From RGIG8124 sp045130665 (lineage in GTDB: Bacteria; Bacillota; Clostridia; Christensenellales; CAG-917): 64,000 nucleotides of DNA. Below the pieces are notes generated by a model that saw only the letters and a program-made list of their open reading frames with translations, was not told the origin of the DNA and did not search any database. Shown here piece after piece: positions 31,418-44,000 of the stretch. Position numbers and translations under genes: made by a program. Location of the stretch: assembly GCA_045130665.1 (NCBI GenBank), contig JBGUQC010000002.1:141133-205132 (forward strand). The letters are read 5' to 3'. The first letter of the stretch is position 1; the number at the start of each line of letters is the position of its first letter.

Positions 31418-32995
31418 ATGGCAAAATCAAGAAAGATAATTAGTATTATTTGTTGTCTTGCATTGGTACTTTGTTTATTAGTTGGACTAGCTGCATGTAA
31501 TTCTAAAAAAACAGAAGAACCAACAGAATCCGAAAGGGATTTGGCAATTAAAAAAGCTTTAATGGCAGATTCTTATCAAAACTATGCTGAAACCTGTGAT
31601 TTGAATTTAACAAAATATCCAGAATTAGGCAGCATGGGATTAAAAATGATTACTGGTTGTGGAGATGAAGGACAACCTGGATTTGATAAAAACACAAACA
31701 ACTGGAGACAAATTCACGAAGTAGAAACAGATGATGTTGCAAAACTTCAACAATATTTCAATCCAGATGCACAAACTCTTATATTAATTCATGGTGTTCA
31801 ATTTAATGAGGGAAGATATGGTATTGCAACTTTCCAATCAGATTGTCGTCCATCAGAAAAACATTTAGACACCAATCCAGCTCCTTATTTTGCAGAAGCA
31901 GTTGGAACATATGAAGGTTCTATTGATATGTCTAAGTATTATAGAGATCTTGGATACAATGTTTTATTCTTCCATTATGAGAATTTTGCAGACCCAATAA
32001 ATTCAGATAATTTTTCATCATCTTTGGATGCTGTAGATCAAGTAACAAATGTTATTTGGTGTAATGATAATTGTACAGCAACTTTCTTAAGACAAGGTCA
32101 AGCTGTTGCATCAGATCCAGCAGATACATTCACGAATGGTAAATTCTGCGTTGCAGAATTCTATGTAGCTGAATATTTAAGATGGATTAATGCCGTTAAA
32201 CAAGCATTCCCAGATAAAGATTTCGCAAATACAAATGCTGGTATTACAACAGCTGCTCACTCAATGGGTGGTGTAGTTAATGTTGCAAGCAACTTCTTAC
32301 TTTCTCAAGTAGCAGAAGCTGGATACATGAGTGTAAAATTAATGCCAACTAGAATGATGCAAATGGACCCATATGTAGGAATGGCTGAAGATCATGTTAT
32401 TGCATGGACTGGAGAAAAATACTTATCTAATGTTGAATGTGATACATATGCAACCGCATTAGAAATACTAGTAAATAAATACAATATTGGATGTGTATAC
32501 GCATGTAATAATGGATTTGCTGTTCCATGTATGATGGTATTTGCTCTTTGGAATCCAGAACAACAAATATTCACAAACCATCTTGGCGAAATAGATACAA
32601 ATTACAGTGCATTCTCTTGTGCAATAAACAGAATACTAGCAGTTGCCCCATTTGTTGTATTACAAGCTTATTATCCACCATCTGAAAATGATGAGATGCC
32701 AGGTATTGCAGGAACATGTTGTCACAACGCAATTAGAGAATGGGTATTATCCACAATCCTTTATGATGCACCAACAGTTACAAAAGATGGAAAAACATAT
32801 ACAGTTCCAACAATGAAGATGTCTGCTGCAGATATTAAAGCATTAGGTGGACATTTCTTCTACCAAATCAGATATGTATATGATGATCAAGGAAACATCG
32901 TATATGAAGATGATGAAAAAATAATCCCAGAGGAAAGCGCAGAATTCACAGAAACAATTCGTTGTGATGATGATACTTTTATTTTACAAAAGTAG
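31418..32995 (+). CDS. Alpha/beta-hydrolase-like lipoprotein
   Basis: A 525-residue lipoprotein: signal peptide with lipobox L-A-A-C (Cys27). The mature domain has LILIHGVQFNEGRYG (oxyanion-type HG) and a nucleophile elbow TTAAHSMGGVVNVA, where the usual first Gly is Ala. It may be an esterase or lipase-like hydrolase on the outer membrane face; other catalytic residues cannot be assigned surely. The start at 31418 (MAKSRK) fits GGGGAT 6 nt upstream; a start at 31406 would place the site inside the gene. TTGACT at 31352 may be its -35. Confidence 0.72.
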   Translation: MAKSRKIISIICCLALVLCLLVGLAACNSKKTEEPTESERDLAIKKALMADSYQNYAETCDLNLTKYPELGSMGLKMITGCGDEGQPGFDKNTNNWRQIHEVETDDVAKLQQYFNPDAQTLILIHGVQFNEGRYGIATFQSDCRPSEKHLDTNPAPYFAEAVGTYEGSIDMSKYYRDLGYNVLFFHYENFADPINSDNFSSSLDAVDQVTNVIWCNDNCTATFLRQGQAVASDPADTFTNGKFCVAEFYVAEYLRWINAVKQAFPDKDFANTNAGITTAAHSMGGVVNVASNFLLSQVAEAGYMSVKLMPTRMMQMDPYVGMAEDHVIAWTGEKYLSNVECDTYATALEILVNKYNIGCVYACNNGFAVPCMMVFALWNPEQQIFTNHLGEIDTNYSAFSCAINRILAVAPFVVLQAYYPPSENDEMPGIAGTCCHNAIREWVLSTILYDAPTVTKDGKTYTVPTMKMSAADIKALGGHFFYQIRYVYDDQGNIVYEDDEKIIPEESAEFTETIRCDDDTFILQK

Positions 32996-33019
32996 AAATA
33001 GGGTGTAAAATACTGAATT

Positions 33020-33118
33020 ATGAAACTAGTGAACAGAGAAATTAGAAACATAATTAGCATCATAGGTTCTTTTGAAATAGCAAAGGGCATTATTATTGCT
33101 ATTAATGAAAATAACTAA
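33020..33118 (+). CDS. Possible small ORF, 32 residues
   Basis: An ATG at 33020 opens a 32-codon frame ending TAA at 33116-33118. The peptide starts MKLVNREIRNI and has an amphipathic Ile-rich middle. No proper ribosome site is at the right distance (AGGGTG lies ~14 nt away). It may be spurious or a remnant; it fills the otherwise empty gap before the terminator. Confidence 0.2.
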   Translation: MKLVNREIRNIISIIGSFEIAKGIIIAINENN

Positions 33119-33164
33119 GAAGAGCTAGTGACACAAAATAATAGATATTAAATAAAGATAGGTG

Positions 33165-33197
33165 TTAGGGAGCTCATTAAAGCTCCCTAATTATTTA
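33165..33197 (+). terminator. Terminator after the hydrolase-like lipoprotein
   Basis: TTAGGGAGCT (33165-33174) pairs with AGCTCCCTAA (33181-33190), loop CATTAA, followed by TTATTTAT. A perfect 10-bp stem with a weak T-tract. Confidence 0.75.
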
Positions 33198-33223
33198 TAA
33201 AATAAATAAGGAAAACAAAAAAA

Positions 33224-34873
33224 ATGGAATTATTCGAAAAATTTGCTACAGAAACATTGGACGAAAAAGGTACTCTAGTAGATATCAAATATCATTATCC
33301 AGAGAACTATAATTTCGCCTTTGATGTTGTAGACTGGTATGGTCAAAACCAACCAGACAGAAAAGCAATGATCTGGGTCTCAAATGAGGATGAAGAAAAA
33401 GTTTTCACCTTTGGAGACATCATGAAAGAATCTGCAAAAACAGCCCATTACCTTAGAGCAATGGGAATAAAGAAAGGAGACAGAGTATTAGTTGTTCTCC
33501 GTCGTCACTATGAATGGTGGTTTGTAATGATGGCATTATGTAAGATTGGCGCTATTGTAATTCCTGCAACAGACCAATTAAAAGAACATGACTTTGTTTA
33601 CAGATTTAATGCAGCTGGTGTTAGTACAATTATTTGTACAGCAACAGGCAATGTAATTCAAGAAGCAGAAAGTGCAGCAGATAAATGCAATGTAAATATT
33701 CGAATAATTACCAATGGAACAAGAGAAGGATGGCACACATTTAGTGATGAATATGTTAACTATCCAGATGTATATACACGTGCAGATAATCCAGAAGATT
33801 TGAAGGCAGATGAAATCATGCTGATGTATTTTACATCAGGAACTACAGCATATCCAAAAATTGCTGCTCATATGCACACATATTCTTTAGCACATTTCAC
33901 AACCGCACACAACTGGCATAATGTAGATCCAAACGGAATCCATTTCACAGTTGCAGAAACAGGTTGGGGTAAAGCAGTTTGGGGCAAACTTTATGGACAA
34001 TGGATTTGTGGAGCATGTGTATTTGTTTATGACTTTGCAAAGTTTGATCAAGCAAAGTTACTTGGAAAGATTTCCAAGTATGGTATCACATCATTCTGTG
34101 CACCACCAACAATATATCGTTTCATGATTAAAGAAGATTTATCCAAATATGATTTATCTTCATTAAAATACATCACAACAGCTGGTGAAGCATTAAATCC
34201 TGAAGTATTTAACAAAATGAAAGAAGCAACAGGATTAAGCATTATGGAAGGTTTCGGCCAAACAGAAACAACCTTAACAGTTGCCAATTTCATTGGCATG
34301 ACACCTAAGCCAGGTTCAATGGGTAAGCCAAATCCTCAATATAACATCAAACTTTTAGACTCAGATGGAAACATTATAGATGGAATTGGTGAAGAGGGTG
34401 AAGTATGTATAGATATTTCTAAAGAAAGACCTTTAGGTCTTTATAAGGAATATTATAGAGATGAAGTTCAAACCAAAGAAGCTATGCACGATGGTTATTA
34501 TCATACAGGAGATATGGCTTGGAGAGATGAAGATGGTTACTTATGGTATGTAGGAAGAACAGATGACATCATCAAGAGTTCTGGATACAGAATTGGACCA
34601 TTTGAGATAGAGAATGTTCTTATGGAACATCCAGCTGTTTTAGAGTGTGCTGTAACAGGTGTTCCAGATCCAGTTAGAGGACAAGTAGTTAAGGCCACAA
34701 TCGTCCTTACAAAAGGTTACACTCCAAGTGAAGAATTGAAGGCAGATATTCAACAATTTGTTAAGAAAGAAACAGCTCCATACAAGTATCCAAGAGTGAT
34801 AGATTTCGTTGAAGAATTGCCAAAAACCATTTCTGGAAAGATTAAGAGAACTGAACTAAGAAAGCAAAAGTGA
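33224..34873 (+). CDS. AMP-dependent acyl-CoA synthetase (medium-chain/acetyl type)
   Basis: A 549-residue ANL enzyme. Core motifs are YFTSGTTAYPKIAAH (phosphate loop), GFGQTETT, YHTGDMAWRDEDGYLWYVGRTDDIIKSSGYRIGPFEIE-type hinge and the C-terminal PKTISGKIKRTELRK with the catalytic Lys. The layout resembles medium-chain or branched acyl-CoA synthetases (MACS). It activates a short to medium carboxylate to acyl-CoA via acyl-AMP. It has its own ribosome site (AAGGAAA) and terminators on both sides, so is monocistronic. Confidence 0.92.
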   Translation: MELFEKFATETLDEKGTLVDIKYHYPENYNFAFDVVDWYGQNQPDRKAMIWVSNEDEEKVFTFGDIMKESAKTAHYLRAMGIKKGDRVLVVLRRHYEWWFVMMALCKIGAIVIPATDQLKEHDFVYRFNAAGVSTIICTATGNVIQEAESAADKCNVNIRIITNGTREGWHTFSDEYVNYPDVYTRADNPEDLKADEIMLMYFTSGTTAYPKIAAHMHTYSLAHFTTAHNWHNVDPNGIHFTVAETGWGKAVWGKLYGQWICGACVFVYDFAKFDQAKLLGKISKYGITSFCAPPTIYRFMIKEDLSKYDLSSLKYITTAGEALNPEVFNKMKEATGLSIMEGFGQTETTLTVANFIGMTPKPGSMGKPNPQYNIKLLDSDGNIIDGIGEEGEVCIDISKERPLGLYKEYYRDEVQTKEAMHDGYYHTGDMAWRDEDGYLWYVGRTDDIIKSSGYRIGPFEIENVLMEHPAVLECAVTGVPDPVRGQVVKATIVLTKGYTPSEELKADIQQFVKKETAPYKYPRVIDFVEELPKTISGKIKRTELRKQK

Positions 34874-34900
34874 TTTTTTTTGCGAACACATAAAAAACAG

Positions 34901-34930
34901 AAAGCAGGCGCTTAGAACGCCTGTTTTTTT
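34901..34930 (+). terminator. Terminator after the acyl-CoA synthetase
   Basis: CAGGCG (34905-34910) pairs with CGCCTG (34918-34923), extended by AAA/TTT, then seven T. Confidence 0.92.
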
Positions 34931-34983
34931 ATTTAATATGTATGCCATATTAAAAAGTGAAACCTTTTCAAAAAAAACTATTC

Positions 34984-35012
34984 TTGACATCTTGCATAAT
35001 ATTATATAACAT
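34984..35012 (+). promoter_or_regulatory. Candidate promoter of the giant surface protein
   Basis: TTGACA (34984-34989), 17 bp, then TAACAT (35007-35012), a perfect -35 with a weaker -10. It leaves a ~58-nt leader rich in alternating TATAC/GTATA that can form small hairpins before the GAGGTG ribosome site. Confidence 0.5.
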
Positions 35013-35076
35013 ATTTATACCTATACTTATACGCTCGTATATACGTGTATATGATATAGGAATACGAGGTGCAAAC

Positions 35077-38000
35077 ATGAGAGAAAAAAGTAATGTAAAG
35101 ACACAAGTTGGCAAACTTCTCCAATTTAGGGGAATTGCTATTGTGTTATTCTTGGTATTATTGTTTGTCTGCGTTGTATCGCTAGGCATAACAAATGCTG
35201 ATACCACCAATCCAGATGTAAGTAGCCAAATAGCTCTTGCAAAAGATGAAACTGGTGGATCTGCATCAGACAAGGTTGTTACGGTCAGCATAGATTCATC
35301 TGCTGAACCAACAGCCGCTATGTATAATTATCCTGGAACATCTGCAACGACGTTCTCAAAGAGTACTAATAATTTAACAACAACAACTATCAGTTACTCA
35401 TCCCAATCAGTTAGAGCTGTGGGTTGGACAAGAACAGATACGCCAGCTGCTCCAAATACATCAACATCGGCAGATAATGGAACGATGAAGTTGCAAATCA
35501 ACAGTGATGGAGATAATAGATACAATCAAGCTTGTGGTGTAGTTAATTTCAACTTAAATGAAATTGATTTCTTGAACAAGATGATTTCTAATACCGCTAT
35601 TACTAGTATTACTGCAACAGTCACCGCAACATATTCATATAGCAATGTACACAAAAATGATAATGGATATCATGGTTATCAAATTGGTACAACCGCAGAT
35701 GGAAAATGTGCAGATAATTTCTCTGGAGATTTTGCTAATATCACTTATATTTTATTTGGTGACACATTTAGCACTAGTGGTAACTGGACAAGAGATGCTT
35801 CAGTTTCAAAAGCAGTAACCATTAAGAATGGAACATCTAAAACGCCATTTATACATTTAGCTTTATTCCTAATCACAGATGCATCTGATACAGGTTATGT
35901 TCAACTGTCTGGAATAACAATTAAGAGTCTTAGCATTACAAGAAATAACAGTGCTCCTGATACAACAAGCACATATATCAATGATGGCGCAGCACCTCAA
36001 ATAACATCATTCGATTTTTCAACAGATAAAATTGCTACAAAACCATACAGACCAGACAACACACAAGATGCTGATGACTGGAATGTATTTTATGACACCT
36101 CAACAACAATGGGCGCAAAAGTTGCCTCCACTCTCTCAAAGGCAAAAGATATCGTCAACATTGGTTCAAAAGTAAAACTAAATTCTTACGAAAACACTTC
36201 ATTGTTTACATGGAGCAGTATACCAGCATACAAACGATTATCATTTTTGGTTGAAGATTATTATGACTATGATGAAACGGGAGATGCTGTAAAAGGTGGA
36301 TCAGATTATCCATTGCAAGCATCAGGTATTAAGTCTGTACAAGTTGGAGATGTCCCATCTTCTGTAACAGCTTCAAATGCAGTATTCTCTTTAGCAAATA
36401 ACCAAAGCGCATTTACTAATACAACTGCGATGACATCTGGTGGTACAAATTCAAATATTAAAAAGATTTACTACAATCAAGATGAAACATTAATAGAATG
36501 TGGTTATGCATATGTTAAGAGAGAAGGTTCCTACTCTAATTCAAGTGTTTATTCCTCAAGAAATAAGGTTCTTGTTGTAATATTCTTTACAAAGAATTGT
36601 GATTTAACTGTCACGATCGCTGATTATGGCGACAAAATTGTAAAACAAAAAATTGAAGTTAGAGGTATTGATACAACACAAGCTGTTGCTCCAACATTAA
36701 GTCAAGATGATGGATTTGTTTCAACAACAAATAGTTATGCAAACCTCAACTGGATTTATTCTAATTCATTTGATTTTGACGGAACAGACAATTCAGATGC
36801 TCTAGAAGATTCATTATCTTTTGCACCACATATCTATTATTATGAAATGCAAAAACTAGGTAATGCCACAACGGAGAGTGATCCAACGAAATCGTTCTCG
36901 GCCCATTCGAATTTATCGAAAGCGGCATTGCTGACAAGACAGCCATATGCAGTGGGTAGCTTTACCGGATTTTCTTATGATTTTTCAAAGGGATGCACAT
37001 CATCTGGTATTTATCCAAGTGGTGGCACAGCTTCAAATGGTGGAACAGATAATTATTGCAAGGGCAATGGATATTATAGAGTTTATATTTATGCTTTAGA
37101 TTTGGCTGGAAACTTAAGTTCAACAGTACAAGTTTATTATTTCAAAGTTGACTACGAAGAGGCCACATATGATTTATCTATGTCATATACTTTCAATGGT
37201 CAACCAAATGTAATTACAGCAGCTAATAATGGCACATGGGCAACAAGTGCAATGGTTGCCACATTAACGCAAAATAAAGTCAGCTTATCTGGAAATACTA
37301 TTGTATTTGAGGATGCTGATGGAAATTCACATACAATCATTATTGGATCTCATGCCACAAAAGTTAAATCTTCAGGTGCAGTTGACACTCCATGTATAGC
37401 TAGAATTGATGGCACATTACTTACAAATGTTCCAACATTATCCATTGGTGGTGTTACTTACTACGAGATTGTAGAAAATCAAATCTACTTTACAAGTACT
37501 CAATTGGCATATGGCCAAACTACATATATCTATAAGATTTACTTCTTACCAGATATTCCTCAATTAAGTAATTACGCAACATTAGACTATTCAACAATCA
37601 TCGAAATTGCAAATGGTGTTGATTATGATAATGCTGAAGTCGTATATCATAATACAAACTGGAATGATGGACACGGTAATGATGGAGTTATTATTCGTGT
37701 AGATAGAATGAATCCATCTGCACCATCTATTTCAGATGAAGATGGAAAATTTGTTGGAATAGATATTTCTTCTGTTTTACCAGCAGATTTAGATGATTTA
37801 GGAATTAATGCTAATACAGAAAGATATTGGTATACATCAGGATATACTATCCCTATTGGAGTTAACTTCCCAGAAACTTTAGCAGAAACTTATCAAACAG
37901 ATATTAGAGCATATATTGGTATTGTCAATATTGAACTTTCCGGAAATGTATGCAATGGGTTCAAGACATTATCTCAATTTACAAACTTGGATCAAACAAC

Positions 38001-41000
38001 AAGAAATAATGTCAATAGTTATGCAACTGCATTAAATGGAATTTTCGGCGGTGCTACTTATTGGAGACAAATTGATGCAGGTAACTTTACAGACGCTAAA
38101 TTTGATATTGCAAACTATAACTTAATTACTCAATTTGGTATTGGATTAAGAGTTGTTTATACATGGGCAATAGACCAAGCAGGTAACATGGGCGATGTAC
38201 AAGTTTATTATATTCTTGTAGATCCAACTACATACTATGTAACAGCTCAAATTAATAGTGGTGATATTTCAAGATTCGGTGAAGATGAAGCATCTATATC
38301 TATTACAGATGAAACAGAAAATACAATTACATCGTTTAAGAGAGGAGATGTTCTTACAATAAGAACAAGTATTTCGTCAGACTTTGTAATTTACACTTTA
38401 AATAAGAAAGTAGGAAGTGCAGTAAGAACATTAGGTGAAAATACTGCATCAACAGATATGTTGGAAGTATTAGATGAATCCTATGTTTCATATGATGGTG
38501 GTGTATTTACTATTACCGCAGATGTAGCTTCAGTATTCTCATATTACAATACTGAGGAAACAACCAACCCAACAAATGCAAGAATATACTATGAATTAAC
38601 ATATAGAAAAATCATCTACCCATCAGTTATTGCAACATATGCAAGATATGCTGGATTAGAAAGTAATGTACCATTAGTTAAAGTTCCATACACTATGGAC
38701 GATATGTCAGATGATGCTCAAGCAGCATTAACATTTACTTTCTATACTGATGAAAACTATTCAGTTTTAACAACTTCCGCAAATGCTGGAATTATTATAG
38801 GTGGAGATGGTTCTACACCAGTTAATGTTGGCACATATTATGTTGCTATTAATTCAGATAGCGAATTCTATATTATTAATCAAACAGTAAAATCAATATT
38901 CAATATTGTTGCTGCAAATCTTCAAATACAAATGAAAGATAACTTACAAGCACAATATTTATTGACAGATGCAATAGTATGGGAAAACTGCATAACCATT
39001 ACTGGTTTATTAGGCGATGCTATAACAGATTATGGTGTAAATGGAAGCAATTTGGGACTTGCAATATTTGACGCAGGTCAATTAGGACTAAAAGATGTCA
39101 ATGGCGTGGTGCAAGATTTATCCACACATATTCCAGTAGGAACTTATACAATTTTCCAACAAGTACCATTTGCTTTAGCAAATTATAATATTTCATTTAC
39201 TGCAAATAAGATGGATGTTATTCCATATAAGATTACAGCAGAAGTTGAATCTTCTTCAAAAATATTTGGTGATGCAGATGATATTCGTACATTCAAAATA
39301 CTAAAATCAGCATTTACAAGTATTGTAGTTGATTGGGATGAAGTATTTAGTTCAACAAATGTAACTTGTGAGACAAGTGGAGATTATTATTTGTTCACAC
39401 CTATCGGTATTCAATGGATTCAACGTGCTGCTGGTGAAAATATCGGAGCTTATGAGATTTATTTAGCAACAAATGAATTTATTACAATATCTAATAACTT
39501 CGAGATCGAGTTGACATCAACTGCAACTCCATATCTAACAATTAACAAGAGATACATTACAATTACACCTCTTCAAGGACAAAAATATGAGGACAATGTC
39601 GATCCAACAAATATTGGAAACATTTGTTATACATATCCTTCAAGTGATGCAAAATATTTCACATCAGAATATGTAGCAGGTGAACTTGCTTTAGCATCAA
39701 ATTATTATTCAATGGATGATTCACATGCAGGAAAAGTCATTTACCAATATGAAATTGTACTTGGAACATTTGAATCAATTACAGAAAATATAGAAATCAC
39801 ATTTACATCTGGTGTCTTATTTACTGTAACACTTATTACATCTGGCGAGGTTATTCGTGTATCACAAGTAACGTATTTCTCAGTTCCATATCAACAAGGT
39901 TTTGCTAATCAAACATGGAACAATGTTGATTTCCATACAGAAGTTCCAGATTCATTAACAAATGCATATGGTTCAAATTGGGGAATCACATGGGCTATTT
40001 CATCAATTGGTCCTACTGCTAATGTAGGAACACATCCTATTGAGGCAACTGGAGCAAAAGTATACGATACAACAACAGGACAAGATATCGATGGATACAC
40101 TGTCGTTGTTAATACAATTTATGTAACAGTTACACCATTACCAATTACCATTACGCCAATAATTAGCGCAACAACCAAGACATATGGAGATTTAGATTCA
40201 ACGTCTTGGAATATTACATATAAGGCTATAAGAGACAATACTGATATGTCTGGAATTATCCAACCTGGCGAATTCACAAGAGCAATCTTTAGAAAATCAG
40301 ATAATGGTAAGATGGCACTTGGTTCTAGATACGACATCGTATCTGATGCAAATGGTGAATTAACATTTGAAGGTGTTGCAGCATATTATGGATTAGGTAT
40401 TAGAATTGATTTCGAAACAACAGATGCTAACTACTGCATAGAATATGCAGACTTCTCAAATGTAAGATTCAATATTAATGTAAGAAAGATAGTTGTAGAT
40501 CCAAATGCATCATTCTTTGGTGTAAACAAGCAATACGATGGTTCATTAACTGCAACATATGGTGCTGGAGATACATCAATTATATTTGGTGATTATTTAG
40601 CTCGCCAAGAAGATGATGTTCAAATTGCATTTGAAGCAGCTTATGACACTGCAAATGCAGGTTCTGGAAAGACTATCACATTTAGCAATTTAAGTCTTAC
40701 TGGTTCAGCAGCTGGTAACTATGTATTATATTTCGGAACAGATTTAGAAAATGTACCTTATGTTGCACAAACAGTTTTAATTAATAAACTTATTCCAACA
40801 GCAGCAACTGGTCCAGACAATGAAATTCAAATTTATTCCATTACTGTAATAATAAGTAAGGCAGACTTCACAATTTCAAAACAATATGATGGTACAACAA
40901 CTATGAACTCACAAGATTTATCTATTGATTCATCTTCAGTATTAAGTTCATTCAACTATTCTATAAGTGCAAGTTCATATCCAAGCTTTGAAGTTTCCAA

Positions 41001-44000
41001 TGCTTATTCAACAAATGTAACAATTATATTCACATATGAATCTAGTTCAAACACAGAGAATATGAACATCGTTGATAATGATGATGAAGATATCACAGTT
41101 GTAGATGATGGTGCAGGTAAGATAACAGTTGTTCTTAGAAATATGCCAGTATCTATTACAAAGAAGATTTTAACAATAGATGATATCGTTGGAATCGAGG
41201 GTGTAAATAGATATTACGATGCATCAACGAAGGTATCAGTTATCCCAACGATTTCAAGTGAAGCACTTGCATTTGGAGATAACTCGGCAGATACATTCAT
41301 TAAGTTCACAGCACATGCAGCAACAATTACAAGTACAGATCCAGGCGCAAGTGATCAAACAGTAGTATATAATGCTTCAACATATTATGTTGTATATGAA
41401 AAAGATGCAAAAGCTACAGCATACAATGTATTCTTAGAAGGTGTTGCTATTACATCTGCTGCATCTAACTACTTAGTAGATATTTCAGCAGAAGATTTAG
41501 CATTATTCAGTATTGCAAATAAGGACGATTCAAGTGTAATCATTAATAAGGCAACATTGAATTTAAGTGCTATCATTGGCGCAACAGAGTATACAGGTAT
41601 TTCAGCTGTTGATTCGTCATTAATTGGAACAGCTACACAAGTAACAAGTGCAATTTCTTCTGATTTAATTGTTACATCTGAATTTGATGTAGCAAATATT
41701 AATGATATTTATAATGAATTAGCAAACATAACTTACAATGATGATTCAATTAAGGCATATTATACTAAGGATGGTGTATTGTATCCTTACATAGTATTTA
41801 ATGATGATGGTAGTATTGCAAAACACGAAATTTCTATTGCAAACTTGATTCTTTCTAAAGATCCAACATCTGGATTGACAGATGACCAAGTCAATGCAAT
41901 ACTTGCAAACTACACGTTAGCAGGAACAGCTTATACAATTAGTGATGAAGGTGCAACAGCAGTTGCAACAGATCAAATTGTATTAACATTAGGCACAGTA
42001 ATACCTGCAGATGTATATACAACAGGCGGTGTTGGATTATCAAGTATCATCACAGCAACATTATATAAGAAGTCTATTCAAATTAATGCTGCAAACATCA
42101 CACTTCCAAATAAGGTTTACGATGGAACAACTTTAGGTTCAGCAACAGTTGACGATGTACTCGCAATTGGTATTGTTCCTTCAGATGCAGATAAGATCAA
42201 TGTTTCATTAACAGCAACATATGCAACAAAAGATGTTGGAACAAAGATTAGAGTTGATATCTCCAACGTAACCTTCACAGATAAAGAAGAGTATGCAGTA
42301 AATCACTCAAGCAACTATGCAATTGGAACAAGTTCAGCATATGCATTCCGTTCTATTACTAAATCATATGCAGTTATAGACTTTGACTTAGCTTCTAAAG
42401 TTTATGATGGAACTAATATGGTTGCACAAAATGCAATTATGCCAGTAATTTCAGTTCCATATGCAAGAGACTCTGGCTTATATTCAGTTAACACTTCATT
42501 CGCATTCTTAGGCGGTGCAAATGTTGTAACAGAAGGACATACTGAATCAGATAGCGCAACAATCTATGGAATCAAGTTAGTTTCTTCTAGAACAACAGTT
42601 AACTACGACTTATATGTAAAACAAGCTGTTGACTTTAACTTATATGAAAATGGCATAAAGACATCAGACTTCGAAGACTTTATTGCAGATCCAGCAAATG
42701 CATTATTAAGCATGGAAGCAACAGACTTCTATTATGCATTAAACGGAACAAACGAAGTTTACTTCGCATTAAGAGTAGATACAATTAAGACAATCAAGGC
42801 AAAAGATTATCCAGATGCAACTCCAGAAATTGGTGCAGATGTAGTAGGATATGGCACATACCTTGGATGTTATGTATCTAATACAATTAGATATTATGCA
42901 TTCGAATCAGATGCAGCTGAAGCAAAAGAGTATTATGCAATGGATATCACAGCACAATATTCACACTTCGTAAATGCTGCAACATTGGCATTCTCAATTA
43001 AGCCACAATCTGGTTCAAGCTCATTCACAAAGGTATACGATGGAACAGCTGATTTAACAGAAGAATATATCGTAACATTCGAAACAGGATTAACAGATGA
43101 AGAAAAGGATGCAATTAAGAACGCTCTTATTGCTAAGTATTCATCTGCAAACGTTGGTGCTTCAATGGTTGTATTTACAATCAGTGATAATGTTCCATTA
43201 AATAATACAAACTACACAGTAACAGATGTTAAGGTCTCAGTTGCTGGTTATATTACAAAATCTACAATCAATGCATATCTTGAAGATACAGAAGTTCAAT
43301 ATGGTACATTGATTGCAGACAGAAAGTATAACATTATCTATGGTACATATATCCCAGATATCACACCATCAGCTCCATTAATCAACAGAACTGCAAGTGA
43401 TAACGTAGATATATTCGTATTAGATGGCAAGTTTGGTTATTACCAAATCTCATTAGATGGTTCACCAGTTGAAGGTAAGAAGTATTACAAGTTTACATCA
43501 ACATATAAGCAAGTAAGCATCACAAGATTCGCATCAGATAGACACTATTACTACATTGATGGTGATGTCTATAAAGAAGATACAATCTATGATTCAGAAA
43601 AGGTATATTATATCTGCGAAGCAATCGAATATACTGAAACAGAGTTCACACCATTAGACGTTTATGAATTTGTTCCAATCTCAGGTACAATCATTGCTCC
43701 AGCTGTAAAGAGTAGCGTAACAAATAGTACGAATGCAAAAGCAGAAGGTTATCCAATGTACTTAAATGGTGGCTCTGCAACAAACTTCAACTTCAAGTAT
43801 AGTTATACAAATGGAACCAATAGTAAGTTAATCGTTACAAAGGTTACATTGTATGCTTATGTAGTTGATGATTATGTAGATGAAGAAGGCAGTGCAGTTA
43901 ACTATGCATCCAGTGTAGTATATACAGCAACTGGTACAATGCCACAATTCACATTAGGATATGCAGCAAGTCCAACAACAATGCTTTCTGGTTTTGTTAA

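Noticed and set aside
34957..35076. Upstream GTG extension of the giant protein (40 residues)
   Set aside because: It would read through the promoter and lacks a ribosome site; ATG 35077 has GAGGTG and a signal anchor.
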